Source of the DNA: Pseudoscleropodium purum
Lineage: Eukaryota; Streptophyta; Bryopsida; Hypnales; Brachytheciaceae
Assembly: GCA_963969395.1 (NCBI GenBank)
Contig: OZ017798.1
Coordinates: 20,142,173-20,206,172, forward strand
Reading direction: 5' to 3'
DNA length: 64,000 nucleotides
Of this stretch, positions 23,198-34,599 are shown one piece after another; position 1 is the first letter of the stretch; every line of letters starts with the position of its first letter. The notes under the pieces are model-generated. The model did no database searches. It was not told where the DNA came from and worked only from the letters and a program-made list of their open reading frames with translations. The translations under genes and the position numbers were made by a program.

Positions 23198-25535
23198 TTA
23201 CTGAATGCTTGTGATGCTAAGGGGACTGGCAAGGTGACGAAGGCGTTCAAAACGATCATGAGGTAGCGGCTTGGTCATGATGTCAGCAAGCTGATCTTCG
23301 GTGTAGACATATGTGAGGCAAATTTGGCCATCTTCCTCTGCATCCCTGATTTTGTGATACTTAATGTCGATGTGTTTCGTTCGTTGGTGGAACACCGGGT
23401 TTTTGACAAGCTTGATTGCCGACTGGTTGTCGCAGAATAATGGGGTGGATTCCATTTGTGTTGACCTGAGGCTCTGAAGAAGTCGACGCAACCATAAGGT
23501 TTCTTGTGTAGCTAGTCCTGCTACTACATATTCAAATTCAGTTGTATTGAGTGAAGTACAAGTTTGCTTCCGGCTACCCCAAGCGACGGGACCACCATTG
23601 AGCAATAATATGAAACCAGAGCGGGACTTGCGGTTGTCGCAATCCGCGGTATAGTCAGCATCGCAATAGGCTGTGAGATAGTTTGGCTTGGGTCCACGGC
23701 CATATGTGATCGTGTGACCCAAAGTTCCCTTGATGTATTTCAAGATGCGTTTAACGCTTGAGACATGGGCTGTATTCGGATTGTTGCTGAAACGAGACAT
23801 GTTGCTGACTGCATAGCTGACATCAAAACGACTACCGAGATGGGCAAATTGTAAGCTGCCAATACATTCTCGATAAGGAAACTTTACCTCGGGATCATCA
23901 ATTGCAGGGTTGTCAGGACGTCCGGACGCGGACGCTGTGTCCGCAGCGTCCGCTGACATTCGCGTCCTGGCGGACGCAGCGTCTGCCCGTCCGTCCGTCC
24001 GCCTGATTACGGCCGTCTGATCGACGCGCGGACTGATCTGGTCCGCACGATCTGGGCGTCCGCCCCGCCCCGCCCGTCCGCTTTCTGACAGCGGTCGGGA
24101 CGCTGCGTCCGCTAGCGTCCGTGCGTCCGGAAAACGGACGCTATTTTGGGGCGGACGTTCAAATTCGTCAACCCTGATCAATTGGTGATAGTTGCATCTG
24201 TGCAACACTAGTAGGGTCGGACGGAACTGAGACGGGATGACAACGTTGGTCGATGTGGATCAGCCCCCTATCTCGATCTCTGGTAATATGTAGCCCAACG
24301 TACACTTCAGCGAGCCCCTACGTAATCTGGAAAGCTCCACCCATGTAGTTTAGGATGTCTTGGATGTTGTCATTCAACGTGCTGCAAACCATGCCGTCAT
24401 CCACCCATATGCATAATATGATTTTGGGATCTGTTTTGTTAATATAAACACAGCAGTTCGCCTCTGAGACTGTTAAGTCGTAAGCTTGTAGGAAACGGTC
24501 AAATTTTTTATTCCAAACACAAGCACTTTGTTTTAAACCATAAAGCGCCTTGTGAAGGCGACAAACAAGGCGCATTCCTGATGAATGTTGTATCTCGAAG
24601 CCTCGAGGTTGTTGCATGAAGATTAGTTCACGTAACAGAGCATTAAAATACGCTGTACAAACATCAAATTGAGTGATGTTCAAATCTTCTGCAGCAGCTA
24701 CCGAGAGGATTGTTCTGATGTTGTCAAACTTTACAACGGGACTAAAAGTCTCGTGATAATCTACTCCCTTGCGTTGTGTAAAGCCCTTGGCCACAAGCCG
24801 CGCCTTGTAACGGCTGATAGACCCGTCAGCTGCGAGCTTGAGTTTAAAAATTCAACGGCACTTAACGAGATTACATTCTTTGGGGATTTCTTGAAGACTC
24901 CAGGTATCATTATGCACCAAAGAGTCGTACTCTTCTTTCATCGCAGCCAGCCAATGTTCTCGCTCTAGTGAGGCGATGGCCTCGTCGTATGTTTCAGATT
25001 CCTCAGGGATCTGTGTACTCGCCATGCATGCGTAAGAGTTGCGGTCGATTGGGTAGATCCATTCGCCGAGTCAATTTGGAGGATGTCGCTGCCGCACGCC
25101 AAGCGAAAGTTCCTCAATATTAGCTGGCAAGTCGTCTCCCACTGGTTCGTCATTTGTTGTAGGCAATTGAACGGCTGGAACGGGCGAGTCGACCGAAGAA
25201 GTATGTTGGCTGGGATCGACGTCGCTTGTATTGTCGAGGTTATCAATATGGGCATAAACCTCCACGTCATTGGTGGTGGGGGCCGTTTCTTCATCCTCAT
25301 GCATGTCATCTAACTCAACTGACGGAGGAGTGGAAAAGATAACATCGGTGACTTGAGGCTGTGGCTGTATGTGAGCAACGACTAGAGGAATATTCCTCAG
25401 TGGTGGTTGGACTGTTGGTATCTCCCCAACGATACCAAATAGTTGGTAGGGGCGATCGTCAATAGATGCAAGGACTGTCAGATCTTCGTCAAAAAGAACG
25501 TCTCGACTTTCATCAATGCGCTACAAATCATTGCT
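23198..25535 (-). pseudogene. Copia reverse transcriptase and RNase H region, degenerate
   Basis: Read right to left: the SRDVLFDED block after integrase (about 25490), an acidic linker (25071-25304), then RT. The RT part includes AKGFTQRKGVDYHETFSPVV, ALYGLKQS and the catalytic-site variant WVDDG. RNase H follows, with CDADYTADCD, CDNQSAIKLV, RTKHIDIKYHKIRD and ADIMTKPLP. In-frame stops interrupt it at several points: two just upstream of the SRDVLFDED block, one before LGEW, one before IFKLK and one after GGAFQIT. The RNase H motif TEFEY departs from the usual TEAEY. A 280-bp insertion (MITE plus target duplication) at 23897-24176 shifts the frame between RT and RNase H. It cannot make a working polymerase. 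Confidence 0.9.
23905..24176. mobile_element. hAT-type MITE nested in the copia polymerase gene
   Basis: The element is 272 bp and GC-rich. It starts CAGGGTTGTC and ends GTCAACCCTG, and is flanked by a perfect 8-bp duplication ATCAATTG (23897-23904 and 24177-24184). Dense GGACG/CGTCC motifs near both ends resemble those of the 3308 and 36787 elements, suggesting related subterminal transposase-binding repeats. Removing the element and one duplication rejoins the copia frame. One frame is open across the insert and adds an Arg/Ala/Asp-rich segment; this is fortuitous. Confidence 0.92.
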
Positions 25536-27672
25536 CTAGATTCGGTATGCTTTGCTCGTGGCGGAATATCCCATAAAAACTCCTTGCCAGCTCTTGGGCG
25601 ACAACTTCCGTCGAAGTTGTTTGGGTACGTAGACGTACGCGGTTGTGCCAAAAATGCGCATATGGGAAATTGAGGGTTTCTCATTATACCAAAGCTTGAA
25701 CGGCGTTTTCCCTTCAATGGTACGTGTGGACGTACGATTCAGTGTGTAGACTGCCGTGTGAGCAGCTTCGCCCAAAAAACGAACGTGTACGTTTGCGGAA
25801 TGAAGCATGCTTCGAATCGCTTCCATAAGAGCACGGTTGTCTCTTTCCGAGGCATCGTTTTGCTCAGGTGTATAAGTTGTAGTTAATTCTTGCTTGATGC
25901 CATGATCTTCTAAAAATTGAACAAAAGCTCGGTTGGTATATTCTGTGCCGCGATCACTCCTAACTATTTTGACAGTCTTATTGGTGTCACGTTTTAGTTG
26001 AGATACAAAACAACGGAAAGCTGCGAGGGTTTCAAGTTTGGTTTTCAAACATTCGATGACTCTAAACCCTGAGCAATCTTCTTTAAAAAGAACAAAATAC
26101 AAAGCGCCTCCCACTGAAGGCGTGCTCATGGGTCCACACAGATCAGTATGGATCAGGTCTCCCGGGGTGCTAGACCGTAATCGATGTTCATCGACTGGGA
26201 AGGGAGCTCTCGTTTGTTTACCGTAGGCACAACCAGAATAGAAAGTTCTATTTCTGTTGCTAAGAATAAGGCCATTAATAGTGCCTTGGGAGGCCATCTG
26301 TTGTATCATTGTATGGTTAAAGTGAGCTAGACGCCTGTGCCACATTTCAAGAGATTGCTTACTCTCGACGTTGGTTGGTATTCCGAACGAAGTTGCGGAA
26401 GTAGCTGCTAAAACTCTGGGGCTTGTGTTGGGGTATACTACCTCGATATTAAGCCTATACATGCGACTATGAATACTACCGGTCATGACAATCTGACCAT
26501 TGTCAAGCATTTGACACCCTGTGTCTATATGAAAGGTATAGATTTTCTTCTGAGCAGTGACATAGGAGGAGAGTAAATTACGACCGAGAAAGGGAACATG
26601 TATTACCCCTTTGAGTGTACTGAAACTGAAACCGTGGTCGTGCAGTATCTTGATTTCGATGTCACCCACTCCTGCAACTTGGAGTATAGCACTGCCGATG
26701 CCCTGGACTGGGCGTTGCTCGGTGGAGACATCTTGATACATTGAAAAATAAGCACGCTGATCGGTCATGTGTTCGGTGCAGTCACTGTTTACATACCAAG
26801 GTTGCGGATCGAGGTGAGCTAACTCCAGAGTAGCCATAAAGGCTTTATAGGCAGTGTTCTTTTTACTACTCGGGCCTACTTGTGATTCTTGATGATGTTT
26901 CTGCTCCTCCTCTATCACAGTACATTCACGACCCCAATGACCGGCGACGCCGCAGCGCCAGCACTTGGTCGTCTTTTTATGATCAGCAATCTCCTGATGA
27001 CGAGCTGCTCGTTGCTCAGTCGTATACTCAGTGGTCTTTCTATTGGCATTAGCTACGTAAGCAGCTGTGTTAGTTATCTCATCTACTCGAGCCTTTAACG
27101 TGCCCTCTGTCTGGAGCAACTGAAGGGTGAGATTATCGAGTTTTAGAGACTTCAACCTACATACGCCATGCATGGATCAAGTGGTCATATCCTCCTAGGA
27201 GGTTGTACAATTTTTTTGAAATAACTGCCTGTTCATTGAATGTAGTGTCTCCGTGAGATGCAAGTTGCTGGACAATGACATCAAGCTTTCCTATAAAGTT
27301 TGCTACTGCATCGGTTTGACCCATTGAACATTTGTAGAACTCTTGCTGAAGAGTGTGAATATTTTCTAAAGCGTTCTGCTCCTGAAAGAGCTTTAGTTTG
27401 TTCCAGATTTGCTGAGAGGTGACACAGCTAGTAACATGCTTGAGCATGCTTTCATCGAGGGCTTGGCAAAGAATGCTCACAGCTTGGTTATCCTTTCTTC
27501 GCTAGGCAGATTTAACCTCCGCATCAGTAGTATCGATTGGTTTGGCATCAGTGCCATCCACGACTTCCATGAGTTCTCGACCGAGTAATACGGCTCTGAT
27601 ATGAAATTTCCATATATGGAAGTTGGCACCCTTAAATCGGGAGATACCTACGAGATCTCAGCTATCAGCCAT
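25536..27672 (-). pseudogene. Copia gag-protease-integrase region, degenerate
   Basis: Gag begins near 27672 (MADS, then a stop) and has another stop before RRKDNQAV. It continues to about 27157, where a frameshift occurs. The next frame (27173-25536, 545 residues) holds the zinc knuckle CWRCGVAGHWGREC, the protease region with the active-site triad changed to NSD, and the integrase. The integrase has WHRRLAHFNHT and CAYGKQTRAPF; the upstream cysteine of its zinc site is replaced by Tyr. The DD35E acids are visible in HTDLCGP, VRSDRGTEY and PEQNDASERDNRAL. The GVFMGYS block closes the domain. Altered protease and zinc-site residues plus stops indicate inactivity. Confidence 0.92.
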
Positions 27673-27754
27673 GATCACGATTCTCTAAGGACTTTAAGAA
27701 ATCTAATAAAACAGACTTTATCAAGTACGCAGTCTTGATGTAGGGCCCATAACT

Positions 27755-28147
27755 TGTTGAGTCTAATAACAGCAAAGCAATAAAACGAATACAGAATCTC
27801 ACAAAGCACCAGTACTCGTGTTTCCCCACACAACAATCAAGTGTATATTATTGCTGAACATAGCCTGACATACTTGTCTCTATGACATACGAGTCCTAGA
27901 GTACACTGCTCATACAGTAGAGCTCCACTAACTAGCTTATGTTGCCACATAGTGACGCAAGCATAAAGCACACACATACAAGCTACAGTACAAAGGATAA
28001 CCCCCCATGCGATGAGGGAGAAGGGGGGGGGGGGTTAACGGTCACAATTAGCACCGTTTCTTGGCACTGCTGGTAGCTTCATCATGATCTAGATGTTGTA
28101 CTCGGTACTCAGGATGTAGGTCATCCATTGCTGTAAGTCATCCAATA
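27755..28147 (-). repeat. 5' LTR of the copia element
   Basis: It is 393 bp and paired with 22744-23146. It contains a run of about 13 G residues near 28026-28035 where the other LTR has a shorter interrupted run. Confidence 0.93.
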
Positions 28148-28152
28148 AGTGG

Positions 28153-28874
28153 AATACCACCAATTGAACGAAATTGACTTTATTTTAGCATAGGAACATG
28201 CTGGAATTACTGTTGCTGTCTTCCTCGTTCATAGCTTGATGCTTGTCAATGCCTTGGCGCTCGGGATTGTGCTACACTTTTGATACAATTTTATTAGTGC
28301 ATATAAAAACCCACTTGATGGAGTGAGACTGCAGACTGAAAACATTTTTCAGTTGTGTTTGTTGCAATCTTGAAACTTCCGCTTTGCATTTGCGGGAATC
28401 GACAAATTATTGGTAAGAAAATTAGCATTATTAGAAAAGAACAAGTGGGGTAGTCTATAGTAGTGGTGACCTTACCAAGGATGCCGAAACAATCATGGAC
28501 GAACCCTACTAGATGAGATGAAGTTTACCAGGGTAACAAACAAGGATGTAGCACCTAAACTTTACGAAGCAGAGTGACAATAGTCAGGTACATAGCGTTG
28601 TGTAGGATAAATACAAAGGGTTTAGGGGTTGATAGAGAGGTGGATAAGGAAGGCTCTCACCCAACCATTCCTCCTACAATGGCAATCAAGGTCACCGCTA
28701 TTGCAAGTGTTCCGAATAGCATTAGAAGATTTTTGGGGCCTTTGGATGCCTACGAGTTATCACAACTTGCGAACGCAAGAAACAGATTCGACGCAGCGGT
28801 TTGACGTAGCCAAGACCCTGCCACGTTATTGACCATTTTAAAAAAAAAATTTAATTCTTTTTTGCATCTGGAGA

Positions 28875-28875
<1 letters not shown>
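28153..28875. other. Right flank of copia; unassigned short frames
   Basis: The first ~250 bp continue the pre-insertion sequence, with a hydrophobic plus-strand frame (AVFLVHSLMLVNALALGIVL). Two overlapping plus frames at 28574-28832 have no recognisable family. Nothing firmly coding was found. Confidence 0.3.

Positions 28876-28914
<39 letters not shown>
28876..28914. repeat. (ATT)n microsatellite
   Basis: About thirteen uninterrupted ATT units. Confidence 0.95.
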
Positions 28915-28917
<3 letters not shown>

Positions 28918-29924
28918 TTATTTTTTAAAATTATGAAAAAGAAAATTTTGACAATGGTCCATTCCTCACAATGAGGGGAACAACTGCGAAGGAACAAGCC
29001 CAAAATATGCTTCTTGACCCCCCAAAACTCTTTTAATGGTGTATTTCTTTGGAGAGATTAGAAGCATACAACTCTTTTAACAACCCATGAAAGAGAGTAT
29101 GAGGCAATCAGAGTTTGAATTTTGGCATCCTTGTTTTAATTCTTCTTGCTAAATAGTGGTTTAGAAATTCAATTGGTTATGAAAATTAAAAAAGATTGAA
29201 GATTGAATAAGAAATTACATCAAGAAATATATATTTCAAAGCTATTCATGATATTACAAATATGAATAATAAATTAAGCAATGATATTTGGTACAAATGT
29301 AAGATCCTAGTCCCATTTTTCTTTTTTCCTTTCCATCAAAAGATCCATACTATCATGTTGTGACATGACTTTCATTTTTTTTATTAATTCCTAAATGTCA
29401 AAATCAAAGTTTTTTAAAGTTAAGAAACCAATAATAAAATTTGGAGAAAATAAATTAGAGCTCTCCTGAAAACTTTACTAATAAAGGGCCATTAATGAAA
29501 GGGTTTAAATTTGGTATCCACATGACTAGAGTAGTGTGTAAAAGTGTAAAAACCTTTGACACTTGCTCAAATTAGTGCAACATATGAATCACACCATTTG
29601 GCATTCATATTCACAAATATCAAAATGCTTTTGATTGAACTACTACTAGCACCTTGAACCATTTCAAAGCCCACTTTTTCCATACATGCATATCATTGGT
29701 AACAAAATTAGAACAACTACACTAATTTTACTTTATTATTCTCTTAAATTTGAAAGGACATGACATTTTATTTACAATGAAGAAATGATGAATTGTAAAA
29801 TAATTACTTCGTATAAGACTACAAAACCAAAATCATCTTAAATTCATATAAATGTAAACAAACCACTTTGGGTGAAAAAAAATTCTGTCATTTGCAAAGA
29901 TGAAAACCATCTCACACTAAGGTA
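28915..29924. other. AT-rich spacer, no gene seen
   Basis: No protein-like frame and no clear repeat. Confidence 0.45.
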
Positions 29925-30067
29925 TTCGGTTCCAAACTGGCATATTCAAGCACATAATTGCCAATTTTTGTAACACGTTCTCATGGATGTTCTTTCACAT
30001 GATCTGCATTCAATTGCAAGTTTATAAGCATCTCCTGTAACATGTTCAGTTGATGATTTGATCACAT

Positions 30068-30195
30068 TAGGGCTTCTTTTTTTGGCGAAATTTTGCCAGA
30101 CTGACATAAATCTGACTTCTCTGGATTCATCCCTCCAAAACTGGCCTCCATAGTGAAGCTAGCAAGGAAGACATTGTTCCAAAAAAAAAGCCCTG
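30068..30195. mobile_element. hAT-type MITE (128 bp) in duplicon B
   Basis: It starts TAGGGCTTCTTTTTTTGG. Its right end, in reverse complement, is CAGGGCTTTTTTTTTGG. It is flanked by a perfect 8-bp duplication GATCACAT (30060-30067 and 30196-30203). It is absent from the corresponding site in duplicon A (near 7060). It is non-coding. Confidence 0.85.
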
Positions 30196-30948
30196 GATCA
30201 CATTGAAGGTAATGCAATTGATTGAAGGTTGGTACCAACCATCTCTAGTGAATGACTGGAAAATTCAACTCCCCAAATGAACACTTTTTCCTCACTGACA
30301 TTGCAAGCACAAACCACAAAAAAAACCTCTTTGCTTTTTTGTACTTGCTTTGTAGACCCATTCTCCAGTACTCAATATCCACAAATAAAAAATATCTTCT
30401 GAAACCAATGTGGGAACCAAGTGTACTTCTTAGCTATGACTGAAAAAATTTGTGCAACATCCAAAATTCCAAATTATTATTTCCAAAGCCCACCGTGCCA
30501 ACAATGAATCAGTGACTGTCCACTTAGACATTCAAACCCTTTGTATAATTTTGACATCAAGGTAGATGCATCCATTCCCATCCCTATATCTAATTTTGTC
30601 ATCATGTACCAATGAAGTACATACTAGAAAAAAATGTGCATCATTAATACATGCTGATGGAATTGGGTACATGAACGCTTTTGGATGTTTCTACTTGATT
30701 AGGAATCTGGATCCTGAACAATTTGTTGTTGGTTCACAATGTCCGTTCACCACTTCTATTGCTGCCTTGCTCTGAATCAAAAATTCTAAATTACTAAGCA
30801 ACACATTGGAACAGTATCCCTGCCATATCTAACCATTCATGGATGGACCAGTTGATACAAAGTGATCACTCTGTGATTTTGGCCTTTTGAAATTAAATCC
30901 ATTCAATGCACAAAAATCATCACTTCTCACAAAGTTGTCATAAGGAAG

Positions 30949-31423
30949 CATCTTTTGAGTGGATAGTGAAGAGAGGTATCCAATATCCACCTAAAAGTAC
31001 TCATTTAGGTATTTTAAAGATTTTAAAATTTTCATTTGCAAACTCCTTTTTTCCTCTTCCTTCTTATAATTTTCAGAAATTAACATAGTGACAATCAATA
31101 TGGGATAATTTCTCTCATATTCGGTACCCAAATTCAACATTCATCCCATATTCAATATTATATTCATATTCGATATTTATATTCAGTATTCATCCATATT
31201 CATATGTACTATTGTGTATGTATCTGGTATTCATTTTGTATTTCATATTTGAATGGCTAAGATTAAATTTCACAAGATCAATAGCTTGTAATTTTTTGAG
31301 AAATCAACAACAATTTCGAGGATAAGCATTTAAAAAAAAAAAAATCAATGCCCTGTAAATTTTTTGAGAGAGAGAGGCTCAACTAATGCAAACCGAGAAG
31401 AGCCATCTTTTGAGTGGGTAGTG
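30949..31423. repeat. Insert between 20-bp direct repeats, with ATTC-rich tandem tract
   Basis: CATCTTTTGAGTGGRTAGTG occurs at 30949-30968 and 31404-31423, where duplicons A and C have a single related copy. The ~435 bp between includes a degenerate TATTCATATTC tandem tract (about 31115-31255). It could be a retroposition with target duplication or a slipped duplication. No coding sequence is seen. Confidence 0.6.
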
Positions 31424-31429
31424 TCATTT

Positions 31430-32123
31430 CTTTATGACTCTAGTAACTCTGAATAGGAGCCCTATAAGAGTGCACTACATACCTATATCACTCGCATCTT
31501 CATGCCATAATCCCAATGCATATTCAATCCCCATGATCCTATAAAATATACAACATAAACAAAAACCATGATCATGCGGAACCAGGTTACAACATAATAA
31601 GTCTTCATCCATAGATTGCTGCAAAATTGTGGAGCACTATACTACTGCCAAATGAGAAAAGAAAAAAAATAGAATGGCTGTGAATAGACTCAATTGTGCA
31701 GTCCAAACTTTCACAGCCACATCACCTTGTAAGAGCCTCCTTACATGTATCGGTGGGAGGAGTCCACAGGGTCAAAATATAGAAAGCACTTTTATGCTAC
31801 TTCTACACCGAGATCAGTAGAACTCTCTCTCCTACTTCCACACTTGCTGATCATCGGTGGCACTGTTCTTGTCTTTTAGTTGCTTTCTTTGCCCACCAGG
31901 CTCACATGTAAGTTGGCCCAAAGTCTACCGAAGATAGCTCTAAGCCTGGTAAAGTGACTATAGTTCCAATCATGAGGGCCACTACTAGAAATGTAAAATC
32001 AAATGCAAAACATATGTAAAAGAAAAGTCGGAGTTCCAGTAATTGTCCATACTTCTGAGTGCATGCCCAGAATTTGGCACAAGTCATGGTAAGGAGGTTC
32101 ACAAAAAAAATTGTGTGAGCCAA
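31430..32123 (-). pseudogene. Relic of ankyrin-PGG gene 2, membrane domain (copy B)
   Basis: Read right to left: the frame 32123-31902 has RLFFYICFAFDFTFLVVALM followed by GTIVTLPG, matching helix 2 and its trailing TFP segment in gene 1C. After about 150 bp, sequence matching the last two helices of the 7744-8057 relic follows (about 31735-31480), with its frame broken. A GT near 31907 and an AG near 31733 could be the intron edges. Together with A and C this shows that a second PGG gene once lay downstream of gene 1. Confidence 0.55.
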
Positions 32124-32176
32124 CTAGTGTAGCATCCCCACAGGACTAAGATATCAAGTTTTGATCTCATGTTTAA

Positions 32177-32687
32177 CCTTGGAGTGCTCCAACGTCCATT
32201 TTTTGGATGATGAACAAATTGAAGTTCTTGTTTCTCTCTTGTTCTTGCTTGGATGAAAGTCATCCTAATTTTGGGTGATAATTTATTAAATTGTTGTCTT
32301 ATCTAATGGTTGGATTTGGTGTTACTAAAATACAAATTTTTCTAAGATTACAAATGCGGAAATATGTCAAGTGGTCAAATTGCATTGACTCTAGTTCAAA
32401 ACTACATTAGCAAAAATGAGGTCCTAGATGTAAAGAACATAAAATTTCACAAAAGCACCATGTCAAGAGAACCTCATTTTGAAATCCATTTCAACAAATT
32501 TTACTCAAAAAATGATAATATTTTGCTCATATTGAAATTTAGAAGAAATTTCACTTTCAAAATTTATAAAAAAAAATAAAAACTTTTATTTGCATATATA
32601 CCAATTCCAAAATATTCTTCCACATAGTACTTTATTATGATTTTTCTCAAATCATCAATTTTGGAGATGACTCTTGACGTTTAGGGG
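32177..32687. mobile_element. TTAA-flanked module in duplicon B (511 bp)
   Basis: It is flanked by TTAA at 32173-32176 and 32688-32691. It starts CCTTGGAGTGCTCCAACG, with a small palindrome, and ends CTTGACGTTTAGGGG. Duplicon C has a different, 167-bp sequence between TTAAs at the same place (40735-40901, also ending ATTTAGGGG). The interior is AT-rich and non-coding. The start resembles 59217. Confidence 0.5.
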
Positions 32688-32839
32688 TTAATGTAAGAAT
32701 GATCAAAATTCCTCAATTGCACCTCGTGCACCTCATCAAATCTTCCACAGTACAAACATAGGATCGTAGTCCCTTATTTCTCTTTTTTCTTTCCTTTGAA
32801 AGATCAGTAACCTTTGAATCGATCAGGAAATATCAAAAA

Positions 32840-33401
32840 TGTAGTCCTCTTCCGCCCAGTACCGAAAATAAATGTGCCTTCTCTTGGCAAGGCTGTCGCA
32901 GCAGGAGCTTGGCTATGGCCCGCCCCACCGCTGCCAAGTGGAGAGGTGTGTAGCCGCCGCAGTTCCAACCGAGATCATCTGGCTCACTGGTGGCTGCAAG
33001 AAATCTATCAGGGAGCACCAATGAAGACGACGTGAGGAGTCTCACAACGTCCTCGCGCGAGTGCCGGACTGCCAAGTGCAGCGGGGTGTAGCCAAAGCAA
33101 TCCTTGGCGTTCACAACCTCTTTTGGAATTCTTTGGGTGACTCAATATGAATTCCACAATCTCGACGTGTCCCTCCATTGCCGCCAAGTGGAGAGCAGTT
33201 CGGTTGAAGTACACGGCACGTCCAGCTTTGAAGTCCAAAGCATGGTTGCCGCTCTCCAGTTCAATTCGGAACAGGTCAAGATTCCCCAACCTCGCTTGCT
33301 CGAGAACATGCAGTCGGTGGGGCAGTCTGATCTGCTGCCGGGGATTCTCCGTTCCCAAGCTCCAAATCTTCTGGAGCCTCGTTTTTCTCCTTATTTGCCA
33401 T
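32840..33401 (-). pseudogene. Ankyrin-PGG gene 1, copy B, multiply broken
   Basis: It starts at the conserved ATG (33401; MANKEKNEAP). A 4-bp insertion near 33306-33312 and a 1-bp insertion near 33118-33123 break the ankyrin region into two frames (33358-33008 and 33114-32833). After the third ankyrin repeat, ending LLLRQPCQ, a deletion of about 580 bp removes the last repeat, the PGG motif and nearly all the membrane domain. The sequence then joins to the final codons. It cannot encode a membrane protein. The surviving ankyrin parts remain close to copies A and C. Confidence 0.88.
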
Positions 33402-34387
33402 GTCCCTCGTCCTCCCCACCAAGCTCACAGAGTTACAGATCGATCTGCACCAAATCCAGTCAAACGATGCTCCAGTGAGGCCGGCCGAGAACCGGAATTT
33501 AACAAGAACTACGAATCGAACCAGCTAGCTTCTGAATCTCGCGCTCACTTCATCCCAGTATTACAGACAACTTATAGATGTCGCACCTAGTGTGAAGGAC
33601 ACAGGAACTAATTAACCCGGGTCGTTCCACACGACCACAGCGACTACGAACAACGTTGGAGACCGAATTGGGATTTTGAGGATCCCCATGGCTAATTTAT
33701 ATATTCTATCAAACCACTCCCGCTGCCCACCGGGACTCGATTTTGTAGGGAACGCCGTGCTGCTCGTTTTATTCAAGCCAATGGATCCGGAGAACAAATG
33801 CGGAATATGATGCTCTTGATAATTGATCGATCACTACTGTAACGCAAACTCACGCGTGCTTTTTGTTCAAAAACTCCAGATTTCCAAAACTATCCAGAAA
33901 TCGTTTCTACTGTTCTCCCAAGTTGCTAAATTTCCAACTTTGCAACTTTTGAAAGTACCAATTTTCTTTTTTCACAAGTCAACAATACCAGGATTTTCTT
34001 TCATCAGGACCAGCGTACGCGAGTAAAATTACGCTTGGCATGCTGGGAGGATGTCGGTACTCTTGAGGTTCCCTATTAATCACGAAGATGCCTTGGCTGA
34101 ATTCGACCAGAAAACTGGTTCAATTCTGGTGCCAAGCTTGAAAAGATTTCAGATGAAGGCGGATTTGTGTCTTCTGGATGCCCTCAAAACCCCTGCACGA
34201 AAGTTTCTCGTGCAGTTTTTCTCGGGAGCTGCTTGGACGGTTTTGGAAATGGAGTTGGAAATTCTCTTGTGTAGTATGGTTGAATTATCTACACGAAGAA
34301 GATGCTTTAACCTCTAAAGGATCAAATGAATGCATGTGTCTGCAAGTGATCTCAGATAGGTGCAAATGAAGTTATTTTTTAACTTTG

Positions 34388-34560
34388 TAAGGACAGGCTG
34401 GTCTCCGCGGGAATCATCATTTTCTAATATCATGGGAATCAATGGCTTAAGAAAATGAAAAAGTATTAATTGAAAGTCAAACTATAGAAGATGTTCCTTT
34501 TTCACAATAAAATTCTGAGGATGAATGGTTGCGCTTCTATATTATACAGAAAAATTCTTT
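34388..34560. repeat. Dispersed repeat R5, copy 1
   Basis: It matches 54518-54690, sharing AAAAAGTATTAATTGAAAGT and AGAAGATGTTYCTTTTT. It interrupts the tail of duplicon B, whose other part resumes near 34600. Confidence 0.7.
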
Positions 34561-34599
34561 GTCATCCATCAGACATTTAGTGTCCGCGGTAGTGTGACA

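Larger units (their letters stand above)
22744..28147 (-). mobile_element. Complete, inactive Ty1-copia LTR retrotransposon
   Basis: The element is 5404 bp, transcribed right to left. It is bounded by LTRs at 22744-23146 and 27755-28147 and by a perfect 5-bp duplication AGTGG (22739-22743 and 28148-28152). A purine-rich tract (GTGCTGAGTGGGAG on the minus strand) abuts the 3' LTR. The order gag, protease, integrase, RT, RNase H is the Ty1-copia order. The primer-binding region after the 5' LTR (minus strand, starting AGTTATGGGCCC) is not the usual initiator-Met type. By eye the LTRs differ at roughly 28 positions in about 390 bp, plus indels, so insertion is old. A 272-bp MITE plus its 8-bp duplication lies in the polymerase region. 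Many nonsense codons make it non-autonomous. Confidence 0.95.
29925..34385. repeat. Duplicon B (ankyrin-PGG segment)
   Basis: It is paralogous to A and C. The left part matches A through ACCAACCATCTCTRGTGAATGA and CCAAATGAACACTTTTTCCT. The right part carries the gene-1 upstream region, including a frame at 34051-34317 whose equivalents in A and C are broken. B-specific events are a 128-bp hAT MITE (30068), a ~435-bp insert between 20-bp direct repeats (30969), a TTAA module (32177) and a ~580-bp deletion in gene 1. A tail continues at 34600-34870. Confidence 0.8.

Noticed and set aside
23905..24208. An open frame fusing an Arg/Ala/Asp-rich segment to the copia RNase H
   Set aside because: The extra segment is the GC-rich MITE read in frame by chance. 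The 8-bp duplication shows it is an insertion, and there is no native ATG start.
28021..28036. G-run as a G-quadruplex or regulatory element
   Set aside because: It is a homopolymer expansion within one LTR and may be partly a sequencing artefact.
34051..34317. 88-codon plus frame upstream of gene 1B
   Set aside because: The equivalent sequence in duplicons A and C is frameshifted or interrupted, so it behaves as non-coding upstream DNA.
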